A DNA stretch of 64,000 bases from Pseudonocardia sp. N23. GTDB taxonomy: Bacteria > Actinomycetota > Actinomycetes > Mycobacteriales > Pseudonocardiaceae. Positions 9,323 through 16,273 of this stretch are shown here, piece after piece. The notes under the pieces were generated by a model. That model ran no database searches, was not told where the DNA came from, and worked only from the letters and a program-made list of their open reading frames with translations. The DNA is taken from contig NZ_BEGX01000071.1 in NCBI RefSeq assembly GCF_002583555.1, positions 1 through 64,000 of the forward strand. The letters are read 5' to 3'. Position 1 is the first letter of the stretch. Every line of letters starts with the position of its first letter. A program made the position numbers and the translations under genes.

Positions 9323-10279
9323 TCAGCTCCAGATCGTCACGTAGACGGGTGGGCGGAACCGGGCGGGGGTGAGGCCCTCACCCGGGGCGCGCAGCAGCTT
9401 CATCGCCTCCGGGGTCGACAGGAAGTGCCGCAGCGACGACGCGGCCGCCGACCGCCGGTCCACCGGCAACGTCGACACGTGCCAGACCACGTCGATCGGG
9501 GTTCCTGGCAGCTCCACGACGGCGAGCTCGCGGCGCCGCACGTGGTGCACGGCGAGGTGCGCGATCCCGGGGGCGACGCCCGCGCCCCGCGCGGCGGCGT
9601 CCCAGGCCGCGGTCTGCGTCGGGAACACCGACAGGCTCGACTCGGGGATGCGCGCGGCCCGCAGCAGCCGGCCGATGTCGCTGTCCGGGTCGGTCGCCGA
9701 CGTCTCCACCAGCCACGGCCAGCGTGCGGGTGGCCCGGTGAACCGGGCGTCGGGGGCGGCGAGCACGACGAGCCGCGCCCGGAAGATCGGCTCGCTGACC
9801 AGCCCCATCGACCGCTCGCCGCCCAGGTGGGGGCCGAGCGCGACGTCGGCGAGGCGCTGCGAGACGAGCGCGCCCATCTCGGCGGTCGTCGCGACGCCGG
9901 AGCTGATCTCGACCGTCCCCGACGACCGCGCCCCGAAGGTCTCGCCCAGCGGGCCGGCCACGAACTCGACCACGGGGCTCGGCGCGACCAGGCGCAGCTG
10001 CTCGGGCGCGCCCTTCGCCGACCGCACCGCCGACTCGGCCTCTGCGCCGAGCGCCACCATCTGCGCCGCGATCGCCAGCAGCCGGGTGCCGCCCGCGGTC
10101 ATCGTCATGCCGTTGCCGCTGCGCACCAGCAGCGGGTCGCCGAGGTACTTGCGCAGAGCCGCCAGCGCCTGGGAGACGGCGGGCTCGCTGACCGACAGCG
10201 CGTTGGCGGCCGCCTTGACCGACCCCAGGCGCGCGACGAGCACGAACGCGCTCAGCTGCGTCAGCGTCATGCCGGGCAT
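9323..10279 (-). CDS. LysR-family transcriptional regulator, candidate CO dehydrogenase regulator
   Basis: About 318 residues. The N-terminal helix-turn-helix is plain: LTQLSAFVLVARLGSVKAAA, then LSVSEPAVSQALAALRKYLGDPLL. The remainder is a LysR effector-binding domain beginning LRLVAPSPVVEFVAG. It sits at the edge of the cox island. In mycobacteria a LysR-type protein (CutR) is needed for CO dehydrogenase expression, so the same role is proposed here by analogy. A dyad at 10313-10328 lies about 34 bases upstream and recurs at the cox promoters. The start could also be the ATG at 10270. Confidence 0.85.
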   Translation of the reverse strand: MPGMTLTQLSAFVLVARLGSVKAAANALSVSEPAVSQALAALRKYLGDPLLVRSGNGMTMTAGGTRLLAIAAQMVALGAEAESAVRSAKGAPEQLRLVAPSPVVEFVAGPLGETFGARSSGTVEISSGVATTAEMGALVSQRLADVALGPHLGGERSMGLVSEPIFRARLVVLAAPDARFTGPPARWPWLVETSATDPDSDIGRLLRAARIPESSLSVFPTQTAAWDAAARGAGVAPGIAHLAVHHVRRRELAVVELPGTPIDVVWHVSTLPVDRRSAAASSLRHFLSTPEAMKLLRAPGEGLTPARFRPPVYVTIWS

Positions 10280-10312
10280 TCTCGACCATCGGCGCCCATG
10301 ATCGGAGCCCCG

Positions 10313-10328
10313 TTAAGCGATCACTTAG
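10313..10328. promoter_or_regulatory. dyad site A upstream of the LysR gene
   Basis: TTAAGCGATCACTTAG, halves TTAAG and CTTAG around six bases. The same pattern (TAAG, then C/T, GA, four variable bases, TTA) is seen at 11140-11155 and 21048-21063. Its place just upstream of the LysR start suggests autoregulation. It also overlaps the end of the decayed histidine-kinase fragment. Confidence 0.55.
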
Positions 10329-10510
10329 GACGGACCCGCACGGGTTCCGTCCTGGACGAGGGTCGGCAGCTCCGCGGCGACGACCGTCCCGCCGCCCGGC
10401 CCCGGCCCGACGCGCAGCCGCCCGCCCGCGGCCTCGACGCGGTCGGCGAGGCCGCGCAGCCCGGTGCCCGCCGCCGGGTCCGCGCCGCCCGCGCACGTGG
10501 AGCCGGCCGG
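10325..10510 (-). pseudogene. C-terminal remnant of a sensor histidine kinase
   Basis: One minus-strand frame reads GTGLRGLADRVEAAGGRLRV, then GPGPGGGTVVAAELPTLVQDG and a TAA at 10325-10327. This is the G-box end of the ATPase domain of NarL-type (HisKA_3) sensor kinases, which normally ends in this way. No start codon, no upstream kinase region and no response regulator remain. It is joined directly to the decayed monooxygenase, so a deletion has probably fused two unrelated genes. Confidence 0.65.
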
Positions 10511-11065
10511 TGGTGCGCGCCCGCGCCGGGAACCCGCCGCTCGCCCGCACCACCGAGTGCACGCCGTCGAACCCGACGGCCAGGTCCGCGGCGAACCGCC
10601 GGCCGTCGGCGGGTCACGACCGTGCCGTCCGCCTCGGTGCCGGTGACGGCCGTGCCCGGGCGCAGCTCGATGCCCGGCTGCGCGAGCACGGCGTCGAGCA
10701 GGACCGTGTGCAGGTCGGCGCGGCGGAGGGCCGGCATGTGGTCGAGCCCGGCCCGACGTCGGGTGCGGCGAGCGGCGCGATCACCACACCGCCGACGTCA
10801 CACAGTGCCGGGCGGTCGGGCCGGCTGCCGCGCCGCCGCAGGTCGTCGGGGACCCCCAGCCCGTCGAGCACTGAGATCCCGTCGAGCACCGAGTTCCCGT
10901 TGGGCACTGAGATCCCGTTGGGCTGCACCAGGATCCCGGCGCCGACAGCGCGCACCCGGGGCTGCGCTCGACGAGGGTGGCCGTGGCGCCCGCACGGGCG
11001 AACAGCAGCGCGGCGGCCATCCCGCCGATCCCCGCGACGACGAGGTTCGTGCTGGTCAGGTCCAT
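10511..11065 (-). pseudogene. decayed FAD-dependent monooxygenase
   Basis: It starts with a good ATG at 11065 and MDLTSTNLVVAGIGGMAAALLFARAGATATLVERSP, a Rossmann FAD-binding opening (GxGGMAAA). The frame then changes: GILVQPNGISV and DGLGVPDDLRRRGS continue in a second frame, LHTVLLDAVLAQPGIELRPGTAVTGTEADGT in another, and DGRRFAADLAVGFDGVHSVVRA in a further frame. These are in the correct order for a PHBH/UbiH-type hydroxylase (GD-type motif as GFDGVHSVVR). The C-terminal half is missing. At least three frameshifts mean it cannot make an enzyme. Confidence 0.8.
10860..10923. repeat. 18-bp tandem repeat inside the decayed monooxygenase
   Basis: Three full 18-bp units: CCCGTCGAGCACTGAGAT (10860), CCCGTCGAGCACCGAGTT (10878) and CCCGTTGGGCACTGAGAT (10896), then a partial CCCGTTGGGC (10914). 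On the minus strand they encode iterations of a 6-residue N/D-G-x-S-V-x unit where homologs have one such segment (QPNALRVLDGLG-like). The repeat keeps the reading frame, so it probably arose by slippage in the coding sequence. Confidence 0.8.
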
Positions 11066-11139
11066 GCCCACGACGGTGCCGCAGCGGCACCGTCGCGGAC
11101 CACGGTGCTGACCCTGCGAACGTTCCCGACCGTCGCGAC

Positions 11140-11155
11140 TTAAGTGAACGGTTAG
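11140..11155. promoter_or_regulatory. dyad site B upstream of the gene preceding coxD
   Basis: TTAAGTGAACGGTTAG, matching the pattern of sites at 10313-10328 and 21048-21063. It lies in the 207-base gap between the decayed monooxygenase and the small gene at 11273, so it would govern the rightward transcript that leads to coxD and coxE. Confidence 0.5.
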
Positions 11156-11272
11156 CTGCGGCTGTCGTCGCGGTGGTCGCGCGGCGACACTCGGGCGCAG
11201 CGGCGGACGGTGCTGCGCGGGCCCGGCGTCCGGGCCACCATGGACCCCACCCGCCGTGGAGGGAGGACGAGG

Positions 11273-11599
11273 ATGTCCGAACGCGAGAGCCGGCTCGACG
11301 CCGGAGACGCTGTCGCCGGGACCGACGAGGCGCTCACCGTGCTGCGCGGCATCTGGTCGGCGAGTGGGCAGACCAGCGCCGAGCTGGAGGAACGCTTCGG
11401 CGCCGCGCCCGCGAAGGTCTGCAAGAACATGAAGAACATCGGGTTCGGCGGCATGCCGGGCGACCCGGTCGACGGCGACACCAACACCCCTGTCGACGAC
11501 GACGTCCGCGCCGCCTGGCGCCGACGCCTCGAACGCGACGGGAAGCTGCACCCGCGCGGGCGGAGCGTGGGCGAGTCGTTGGAGCAGCGCCGCCAGTGA
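11273..11599 (+). CDS. small hydrophilic protein of unknown function
   Basis: 108 residues, rich in charged residues, no membrane segment or signal peptide. The N-terminal half (GTDEALTVLRGIWSASGQTSAELEERFG) looks helical; the middle holds KVCKNMKNIGFGGMPG with a single Cys; the end is basic. The ATG at 11273 follows a strong purine run (GGAGGGAGGACGAGG). It is the first gene of the rightward transcript that continues, after a 40-bp palindrome, into coxD and coxE. No family is recognised. It could be a small accessory factor for CO dehydrogenase maturation, on context alone. Confidence 0.65.
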   Translation: MSERESRLDAGDAVAGTDEALTVLRGIWSASGQTSAELEERFGAAPAKVCKNMKNIGFGGMPGDPVDGDTNTPVDDDVRAAWRRRLERDGKLHPRGRSVGESLEQRRQ

Positions 11600-11603
11600 C
11601 CTC

Positions 11604-11643
11604 GTGAGTGGCAACAGTCGCTACAGCGACTGTTGCCACTCAC
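11604..11643. repeat. 40-bp palindromic element, copy 1
   Basis: A near-perfect hairpin: 19-base arms GTGAGTGGCAACAGTCGCT and its exact complement around AC. It sits 5 bases after the stop of the small gene and 30 bases before coxD. Two sister copies of exactly the same length occur at 14707-14746 and 16234-16273. It may act as an attenuator or terminator between the small gene and coxD. No U-tract follows. Confidence 0.85.
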
Positions 11644-11672
11644 GGGTCCCCTTCCAGTCGAGGAGACCGTGC

Positions 11673-12542
11673 ATGACCCGCCCCGGCTCGGTCCCCGAGC
11701 TCACCGACGCCCTGCGCGCCACCGGCTATCTCGCCGACCGCGGCCTGGCCACCGCCGTCCACGTCGCACTCGCGCTCGACCGGCCCGTGCTCCTGGAGGG
11801 TGAGGTCGGCGTCGGCAAGACCGAGCTGGCCAAGGCGCTCGCCCAGGTGCTGGGCCGGCGGCTGATCCGGCTGCAGTGCCACGAGGGCATCGACGCCGCC
11901 CAGGCGCTCTACGAGTGGGACCACGCCCGCCAGCTGATGCACATCCGAGCGCTGCAGGAGACGGCCTCGTCCACGGATGCCTCCGTCGACGCCCTGTTCG
12001 GGCCGAGGTTCCTGCAGGAGCGGCCGTTGCTCGCCGCGGTGCGGGCAGGCAGCGGCGCGGTGCTGCTCGTCGACGAGATCGACCGCGCCGACGACGAGTT
12101 CGAGGCGTTCCTGCTGGAGCTGCTGTCGGACTTCCAGGTGACGATCCCCGAGATCGGGACGGTCGTCGCCGAGGAGCCGCCGCTGGTGTTGTTGACCTCC
12201 AACCGCACCCGTGAGCTGCACGACGCCCTCAAGCGGCGCTGCCTCTACCACTGGATCGGCTACCCGTCGGCGGCCCGCGAGGTCGCGATCGTGCGGTCGC
12301 GTCGTCCCGAGGTGTCCGAGGCGCTGGCCGAGTCGGTCGTCGCGGCCGTGCACCGGCTGCGCGCCATGGACCTGGCCAAGCCGCCGGGCGTCGCCGAGAC
12401 GATCGACTGGGCCCGCACCCTGGACTTCCTCGGCGACGACCTCGGCCCCGCGACCGCCGACCTGACGTTGGGGTCCGTGGTCAAGGACCACGACGACGAG
12501 GAGCTGGTCCGCACCCGCCTCGACGAGCTGACCCGCGGCTGA
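11673..12542 (+). CDS. coxD: MoxR-type AAA+ ATPase, CO dehydrogenase maturation protein CoxD
   Basis: 289 residues. Walker A is GEVGVGKT (~residue 47), Walker B is LLVDEIDRAD, and LLTSNRTRELHDALKRRCLYHWI carries sensor 1 and the arginine finger region, all typical of MoxR ATPases. In Oligotropha CoxD is a membrane-associated ATPase needed to build the copper-sulfur-molybdenum centre of CO dehydrogenase. The ATG at 11673 has GAGGAG upstream. It is followed one base later by coxE, the standard CoxD/CoxE pairing of a MoxR ATPase with a VWA protein. Confidence 0.9.
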   Translation: MTRPGSVPELTDALRATGYLADRGLATAVHVALALDRPVLLEGEVGVGKTELAKALAQVLGRRLIRLQCHEGIDAAQALYEWDHARQLMHIRALQETASSTDASVDALFGPRFLQERPLLAAVRAGSGAVLLVDEIDRADDEFEAFLLELLSDFQVTIPEIGTVVAEEPPLVLLTSNRTRELHDALKRRCLYHWIGYPSAAREVAIVRSRRPEVSEALAESVVAAVHRLRAMDLAKPPGVAETIDWARTLDFLGDDLGPATADLTLGSVVKDHDDEELVRTRLDELTRG

Positions 12543-12543
12543 C

Positions 12544-13668
12544 GTGACCGATCTCGTCGGGCTGCTCGTCCGATTCGCCCGCACGCTGCGCACCGAGGGC
12601 GTCGCGGTCGGACCCGGCGACGTCCTCACCTACTGCGCGTCGGTCGCCGCGCTCGACCCGACCGACCTCACCGACCTCTACTGGGGCGGGCGGATCGCGC
12701 TCGTGACCCGGCACTCCGACGTCGAGACCTACGACCGGGTCTTCGAGGAGTTCTTCCTCGCCGTGGGCGTCGACGCCGGTGACCTGCTCGAACTGCTGCT
12801 GCGCGCCGAACCCGAGGCCGAGACGACGCTGGAGACCGTCGCGCCCGACCCCGGCGACGACGAGCGCCCCGACGAGGAGACCACGCTCGGACTGATGGCC
12901 TCCGACGTCGAGACGCTGTCGGCGCGCGCTTTCGCCGAGTGCACCGACGACGAGCTGCAGGCGTTGCGGCGCATCATGTCCCGCATCCGGCTCCGGCCCC
13001 CGCTGCGGCGCACCCGGCGCACCCGCGCGGCACGGCGCGGTCGCCGCCCCGACCTGCGCGCCACGGTCCGCCGTTCACTGCGCACCCACGGCGAGCTCGT
13101 CGAGCTGCGCTACCGGCGACGCAAGGTCCGGCCCCGCCCGCTGGTCCTGATCCTCGACGTCTCCGGGTCGATGTCGGACTACTCCCGGGCACTGCTGCAG
13201 TTCGCCCACTCCGCGCAGCGCGGCGCCCGGTTCCGCGTCGAGGTGTTCTGCTTCGGCACCCGGCTGACCCACCTGACGCCCTCGCTGCGGACCCGCAGCC
13301 CCGACGAGGCGCTGGCCCGCGCCGCGGGTCTGGTCGTCGACTGGGAGGGCGGGACCAGGATCGGGCACGCGGTCGACGAGTTCGTGCGCCGCTGGGGACG
13401 CCGGGGGATGGCCCGGGGCGGGATCGTCGTGATCTGTTCCGACGGCCTGGACCGCGGCGACCCCGAGCTGCTGGAGTCCGCCATGCAGAAGCTGTCGCGG
13501 CTGTGCCACCGCGTGGTGTGGACGAACCCACACGTCGTCACGGGCGGGCGTGGGATGCCGCGGACCGTCGGCATGCTCGTCGCCGAGCCTTACGTCGACG
13601 TGCTGCTGTCGGGGCGCGACCTCGCCAGCCTCGACGAGCTGGCGGCGCTGCTGCCGGAGCTGGGATAG
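12544..13668 (+). CDS. coxE: VWA-domain protein CoxE
   Basis: 374 residues. The N-terminal half is the helical CoxE-like region, with an acidic stretch (PEAETTLETVAPDPGDDERPD) and an Arg-rich segment (RPPLRRTRRTRAARRGRRPD). The C-terminal half is a von Willebrand A domain with the metal-ion site DVSGSMSDYS and a later SDGLDRG loop. It pairs with CoxD-type ATPases in assembling the active site of form I CO dehydrogenase. The GTG start is one base after the coxD stop (TGAC GTG), so translation is probably coupled. Confidence 0.9.
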   Translation: MTDLVGLLVRFARTLRTEGVAVGPGDVLTYCASVAALDPTDLTDLYWGGRIALVTRHSDVETYDRVFEEFFLAVGVDAGDLLELLLRAEPEAETTLETVAPDPGDDERPDEETTLGLMASDVETLSARAFAECTDDELQALRRIMSRIRLRPPLRRTRRTRAARRGRRPDLRATVRRSLRTHGELVELRYRRRKVRPRPLVLILDVSGSMSDYSRALLQFAHSAQRGARFRVEVFCFGTRLTHLTPSLRTRSPDEALARAAGLVVDWEGGTRIGHAVDEFVRRWGRRGMARGGIVVICSDGLDRGDPELLESAMQKLSRLCHRVVWTNPHVVTGGRGMPRTVGMLVAEPYVDVLLSGRDLASLDELAALLPELG

Positions 13669-13681
13669 GAACGGAGCTGCG

Positions 13682-13981
13682 ATGGGAGAGACGATGCGCT
13701 GGAGCGTCGGCCTGGAGGCCCAGGGGGACCGGCTGGTCACCCACGACGAGATCGTCGGGCTCGCCGACGCGGTCGCCCCACACGGCGGCATCGCGTCGGG
13801 CATCGGCACCGACCGCTACGGCGCGCAGATCATCGTCGTCGCCTCGACCCACCACGAGGCCGTCGAACGCGGGACCGCGACGTTCCGCGCCGCCGCCGCG
13901 ACAGCGGGACTACCGGAGTTCCCGATCGTCCGCGCGGAGGCGGTGAGCGAGGCGGAGGACGACCTGGCCTGGGAGGCGTGA
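13682..13981 (+). CDS. conserved-looking small protein of unknown function
   Basis: 99 residues with regular alternation of strands and helices (RWSVGLEAQGDRLV, IIVVASTHHEAVERGTATF, FPIVRAEAVSEAEDD), suggesting a small alpha-beta fold. No Cys, no membrane segment. The ATG at 13682 has GGAG about 8 bases upstream, 13 bases after the coxE stop. Its last four bases overlap the start of the GIY-YIG-like gene (GTGA), so the pair is translationally coupled. The operon position links it to coxD and coxE, but no function is known to me. Confidence 0.7.
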   Translation: MGETMRWSVGLEAQGDRLVTHDEIVGLADAVAPHGGIASGIGTDRYGAQIIVVASTHHEAVERGTATFRAAAATAGLPEFPIVRAEAVSEAEDDLAWEA

Positions 13982-14352
13982 TCCGGCTCGGCTCGCTCGC
14001 GGGGTTCGCCTTCTCCGGACCGCGGCTGCTCGCGGGCTGGTCCCCGCCGGCCGGGCCGGGCGTGTACGCGATCCTCTACAAGCCCGAGCCGGAACGCGAG
14101 CGCTACGCGGTGCTCTATGTCGGGCACAGCGACGACCTCGCCGCGGAGGGCCTGCCACTGCGGCACCCGCGCACGCACTGCTGGACGGAGCGCGCGGGCG
14201 GGAAGTGGCGGCTGCACGTCGCGACCCTGTCGATCCCCGGCGGCACCCGCGGGCACCGCGAGATGGTCACCGAGGAGCTGATCTCCCTCTACACCCCGCA
14301 CTGCAACGCCGAGCGCTTCGACAGCGCCTGGCGGCCCGAATGGACGCTGTGA
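13978..14352 (+). CDS. GIY-YIG nuclease-like small protein
   Basis: 124 residues. The N-terminal GVYAILYKP and LYVGHSDDL correspond to the GIY and YIG motifs, then HPRTHCW, the strand WRLHVATLSIPGG, the helix HREMVTEELISLYTPHCN with the Glu and Asn that end the family core. The spacer between the two motifs is longer than usual (16 residues) and the canonical arginine is not certain, so catalytic activity is not assured. It overlaps the preceding gene by four bases at the end of the coxDE operon. A nuclease fold at this place is unexpected. Confidence 0.6.
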   Translation: MIRLGSLAGFAFSGPRLLAGWSPPAGPGVYAILYKPEPERERYAVLYVGHSDDLAAEGLPLRHPRTHCWTERAGGKWRLHVATLSIPGGTRGHREMVTEELISLYTPHCNAERFDSAWRPEWTL

Positions 14353-14358
14353 CCACTC

Positions 14359-14766
14359 ATGACCTCGTGTCCACATGCCGGTCCGGTGATCCACAGATCG
14401 CCCGGCGGGCCGCTCCGGAGCCGCGGCACAGCTGATCGTCGTCGCACGACGATCATCGACACCCACTCGTGGTCGGCGCTGCTCGACCGGCGGCACGGCA
14501 CGGCGTGGCTCTCCCAGCTCCGGGAGCTCGGCATCAGCTGGAGCACCGTGGTCGTCCACCGCTCGCGGGCCTTCTGTCACATCGTGGTCGCGTCCGACCC
14601 GCCGCGGACGGACCCGGGCGGCACGGTGACCGACCTCGCGGCGGGTGGCGACGGTCCTGCGCCGTCGCGGCCTGCCCGGGAGACCGACGCGCTGCCCCCG
14701 CTGCTCGTGGGCGGCAACAGTCGCCATGGCGACTGTTGCCACCCACAGGGTCACCTCGGTGCGTAG
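14359..14766 (+). CDS. doubtful small ORF
   Basis: A 135-codon frame in the otherwise empty interval 14353-14750. The middle (TIIDTHSWSALLDRRHGTAWL, then LGISWSTVVVHRSRAFCHIVV) reads like protein, but both ends are Arg/Pro/Gly-rich. The frame runs through the 40-bp palindrome at 14707 and overlaps the converging gene at 14751. It may be a remnant rather than a gene. If it is not coding, the interval holds nothing else but the palindrome. Confidence 0.25.
   Translation: MTSCPHAGPVIHRSPGGPLRSRGTADRRRTTIIDTHSWSALLDRRHGTAWLSQLRELGISWSTVVVHRSRAFCHIVVASDPPRTDPGGTVTDLAAGGDGPAPSRPARETDALPPLLVGGNSRHGDCCHPQGHLGA
14707..14746. repeat. 40-bp palindromic element, copy 2
   Basis: Arms GTGGGCGGCAACAGTCGCCA and TGGCGACTGTTGCCACCCAC are complementary except for one G:T-type position. 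It lies where the rightward coxDE transcript meets the leftward membrane-protein operon, so it could terminate both. It matches copies 1 and 3 in length and plan. Confidence 0.85.
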
Positions 14767-15092
14767 CCGACGCCGTCGAACAGGCGGGAGCGGCGGCGGC
14801 CGGAGGCCGGGACCGCCACCTCGGGACGGGTCGGGTTGGGCGAGACCTTGCCGACGATCTTCTCCGCGAACCCGTAGAGCAGCGGCAGGGCGCCGGCGAC
14901 CGTGCCGCCCGACCGGTTGACGTGCTCCACACCCGGCCCGATGAGCGCGGCGTCGCGGTTGACCTGCGCGACGGCCTCGTCGGCCACCTCCAGGTTCGTG
15001 GCGATGCCGGTGAGCAGGGTGCCGACCCAGTAAAGGTAGAACGCCAGCCCCGCGATCAGCAGGACGATCACGACGACGGTGAGCACGATCAT
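14751..15092 (-). CDS. small single-helix membrane protein (E, last of five)
   Basis: 113 residues: an N-terminal membrane helix (MIVLTVVVIVLLIAGLAFYLYWVG) and an amphipathic tail IATNLEVADEAVAQVNRDAAL, ending in a basic stretch (RRRSRLFDG). Its ATG overlaps the stop of the preceding gene (ATGA), showing tight coupling. It is the longest member of a run of five look-alike genes downstream of coxG. Function unknown. Confidence 0.75.
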   Translation of the reverse strand: MIVLTVVVIVLLIAGLAFYLYWVGTLLTGIATNLEVADEAVAQVNRDAALIGPGVEHVNRSGGTVAGALPLLYGFAEKIVGKVSPNPTRPEVAVPASGRRRSRLFDGVGYAPR

Positions 15093-15391
15093 CGGGATGC
15101 CCCGTTCGTGACGGCGGGCGCGGGCGTCGGGATCGACGGCAGCACCCGGCCCAGGAAGAGGTGGTGCTGCAGGCCCTCGGCGAGCACCCGGTCGACGGCG
15201 TCGCCGGTCGGGTCGATCAGCGCGGTCGACGCGGTGTTGGCCGTGACCTTCCCCAGGGTGGCGCCGATCTCGGAGACGCGGCGGTCGATCGTCTTCACGA
15301 GCTGCACGAGCACCTGAAGCAGCGCCGCGACGACGAGCACGACGACGAACCCGGCGATGATCGCGATCCACCAGGCGGTGGTGTCGGACAT
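15089..15391 (-). CDS. small single-helix membrane protein (D)
   Basis: 100 residues: membrane helix AWWIAIIAGFVVVLVVAALLQ, then a polar helix LVKTIDRRVSEIGATLGKVTANTA and a Pro-rich tail. Same plan as its four neighbours. Stop overlaps the next start by four bases. Two bases separate it from the upstream gene. No enzyme motif. Confidence 0.75.
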   Translation of the reverse strand: MSDTTAWWIAIIAGFVVVLVVAALLQVLVQLVKTIDRRVSEIGATLGKVTANTASTALIDPTGDAVDRVLAEGLQHHLFLGRVLPSIPTPAPAVTNGASR

Positions 15392-15393
15392 GG

Positions 15394-15636
15394 CTAACCT
15401 CCCAGCCTGGCGCGGCCACGGGCGAGGCCCGCGGTGATGGTGTCGGCGTACTCGATCGTCGTCGACAGGGCGGCGAGCGGGCGGGTGTTGACCTCCGCCT
15501 GCTGCAGACCCGCGTTGATCGAGGCTGCCTGGCGGCCGATCCGCGCGGCGAGCACCAGGATCGGTACCACCAGCGCGACGACGACCAGCACGACGACGAT
15601 CCCGATCACGAACCCCACGATCCATCCGGTGCTCAT
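15394..15636 (-). CDS. small single-helix membrane protein (C)
   Basis: 80 residues: a long membrane helix (GWIVGFVIGIVVVLVVVALVV) and a helical tail AARIGRQAASINAGLQQAEVNTRPL. Members of the run share a pattern of Ile/Ala/Asn repeats after the membrane segment. The 77 bases upstream are rich in short GC repeats (CGCTTCGCGAGC, TCGCTCGCAGGCTCGC) that separate it from gene B. Confidence 0.75.
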   Translation of the reverse strand: MSTGWIVGFVIGIVVVLVVVALVVPILVLAARIGRQAASINAGLQQAEVNTRPLAALSTTIEYADTITAGLARGRARLGG

Positions 15637-15713
15637 CGCACTCCCTCGCTTCGCGAGCTCGGCGCTTCGCGCAGGCGCTGTGTCGATGATTCGCTCGCAG
15701 GCTCGCTCATCGT

Positions 15714-15941
15714 CTACACCCCCGCACAGAAGTCGCGGACCGGCTTCAGGTTCGCGTTCACCGAGGTGAGACGCGACGGGACGGGCGCGGTCGAGGCGAC
15801 GATCGCGGCGACCCCGCCGTCGAGGGCCGCCAGGCTCTGCGAGACGTGCCGCAGGTGCAGGATCACCCGCAGCAGGCCGAGTCCGGCGACGGCGATGACG
15901 AGTGCGGCGATGATGATGGTCGCCCAGGCAGCAGCGGGCAC
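15714..15941 (-). CDS. small single-helix membrane protein (B)
   Basis: 75 residues from a GTG: AWATIIIAALVIAVAGLGLLRVI in the membrane, then HLRHVSQSLAALDGGVAAIVA and STAPVPSRLTSVNANL. The APVPSRL segment matches EPVPSML of gene A, a hint of common origin. The start lies one base after the stop of gene A, so the two are coupled. Confidence 0.7.
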   Translation of the reverse strand: MPAAAWATIIIAALVIAVAGLGLLRVILHLRHVSQSLAALDGGVAAIVASTAPVPSRLTSVNANLKPVRDFCAGV

Positions 15942-15942
15942 G

Positions 15943-16209
15943 TCAGCTCTCCTTCGGGGGCAACAGCACGGCGACGCTGCCGGCGTACCGTACGGCGCCC
16001 GCGGACACCTGGGCCACGGTCGCGTCGGTCGTCGCGAGCATCGAGGGCACCGGCTCCAGCGCGCCGGCGAGCTGCACGCCGCCGGCGAGGATGTCGTCGG
16101 TGGCCCAGCGGATGCGCTCGACGGCGGCGAGCACCCGGTTGAGCAGGGCGATCACCACCGGGAGCACCACGAACAGCAGGACGGCGTTGCCGATCCACCA
16201 CAGCACCAT
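15943..16209 (-). CDS. small single-helix membrane protein (A, first of five)
   Basis: 88 residues: WWIGNAVLLFVVLPVVIALL in the membrane, then an amphipathic stretch LNRVLAAVERIRWATDDIL and GALEPVPSMLATTDATVAQV. The ATG at 16209 has GGAGG 9 bases upstream. It is the first gene after the palindrome that ends coxG, so it could be read from the coxMSLG transcript if that hairpin is leaky, or from its own promoter. Confidence 0.75.
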   Translation of the reverse strand: MVLWWIGNAVLLFVVLPVVIALLNRVLAAVERIRWATDDILAGGVQLAGALEPVPSMLATTDATVAQVSAGAVRYAGSVAVLLPPKES

Positions 16210-16233
16210 GTCTTCTCGCCTCCTATGTCGGTC

Positions 16234-16273
16234 GTGAGTGGCGACGGTCGCCGTGGCGACCCTCGCCACTCAC
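16234..16273. repeat. 40-bp palindromic element, copy 3, containing the coxG stop codon
   Basis: Arms GTGAGTGGCGACGGTCGCC and GGCGACCCTCGCCACTCAC with a single mismatch. Compared with copies 1 and 2 several base pairs are changed on both arms together (AAC to GAC, with GTT to CTC/GTC-like changes), as expected if the hairpin is what is conserved. The coxG stop (TCA, 16270-16272) lies in the right arm. Confidence 0.85.

Noticed and set aside
15637..15713. GC-rich short repeats (CGCTTCGCGAGC and relatives) as a CRISPR or mobile element
   Set aside because: Too short and irregular, with no spacer pattern; probably simple-sequence drift or a weak hairpin between two small genes.
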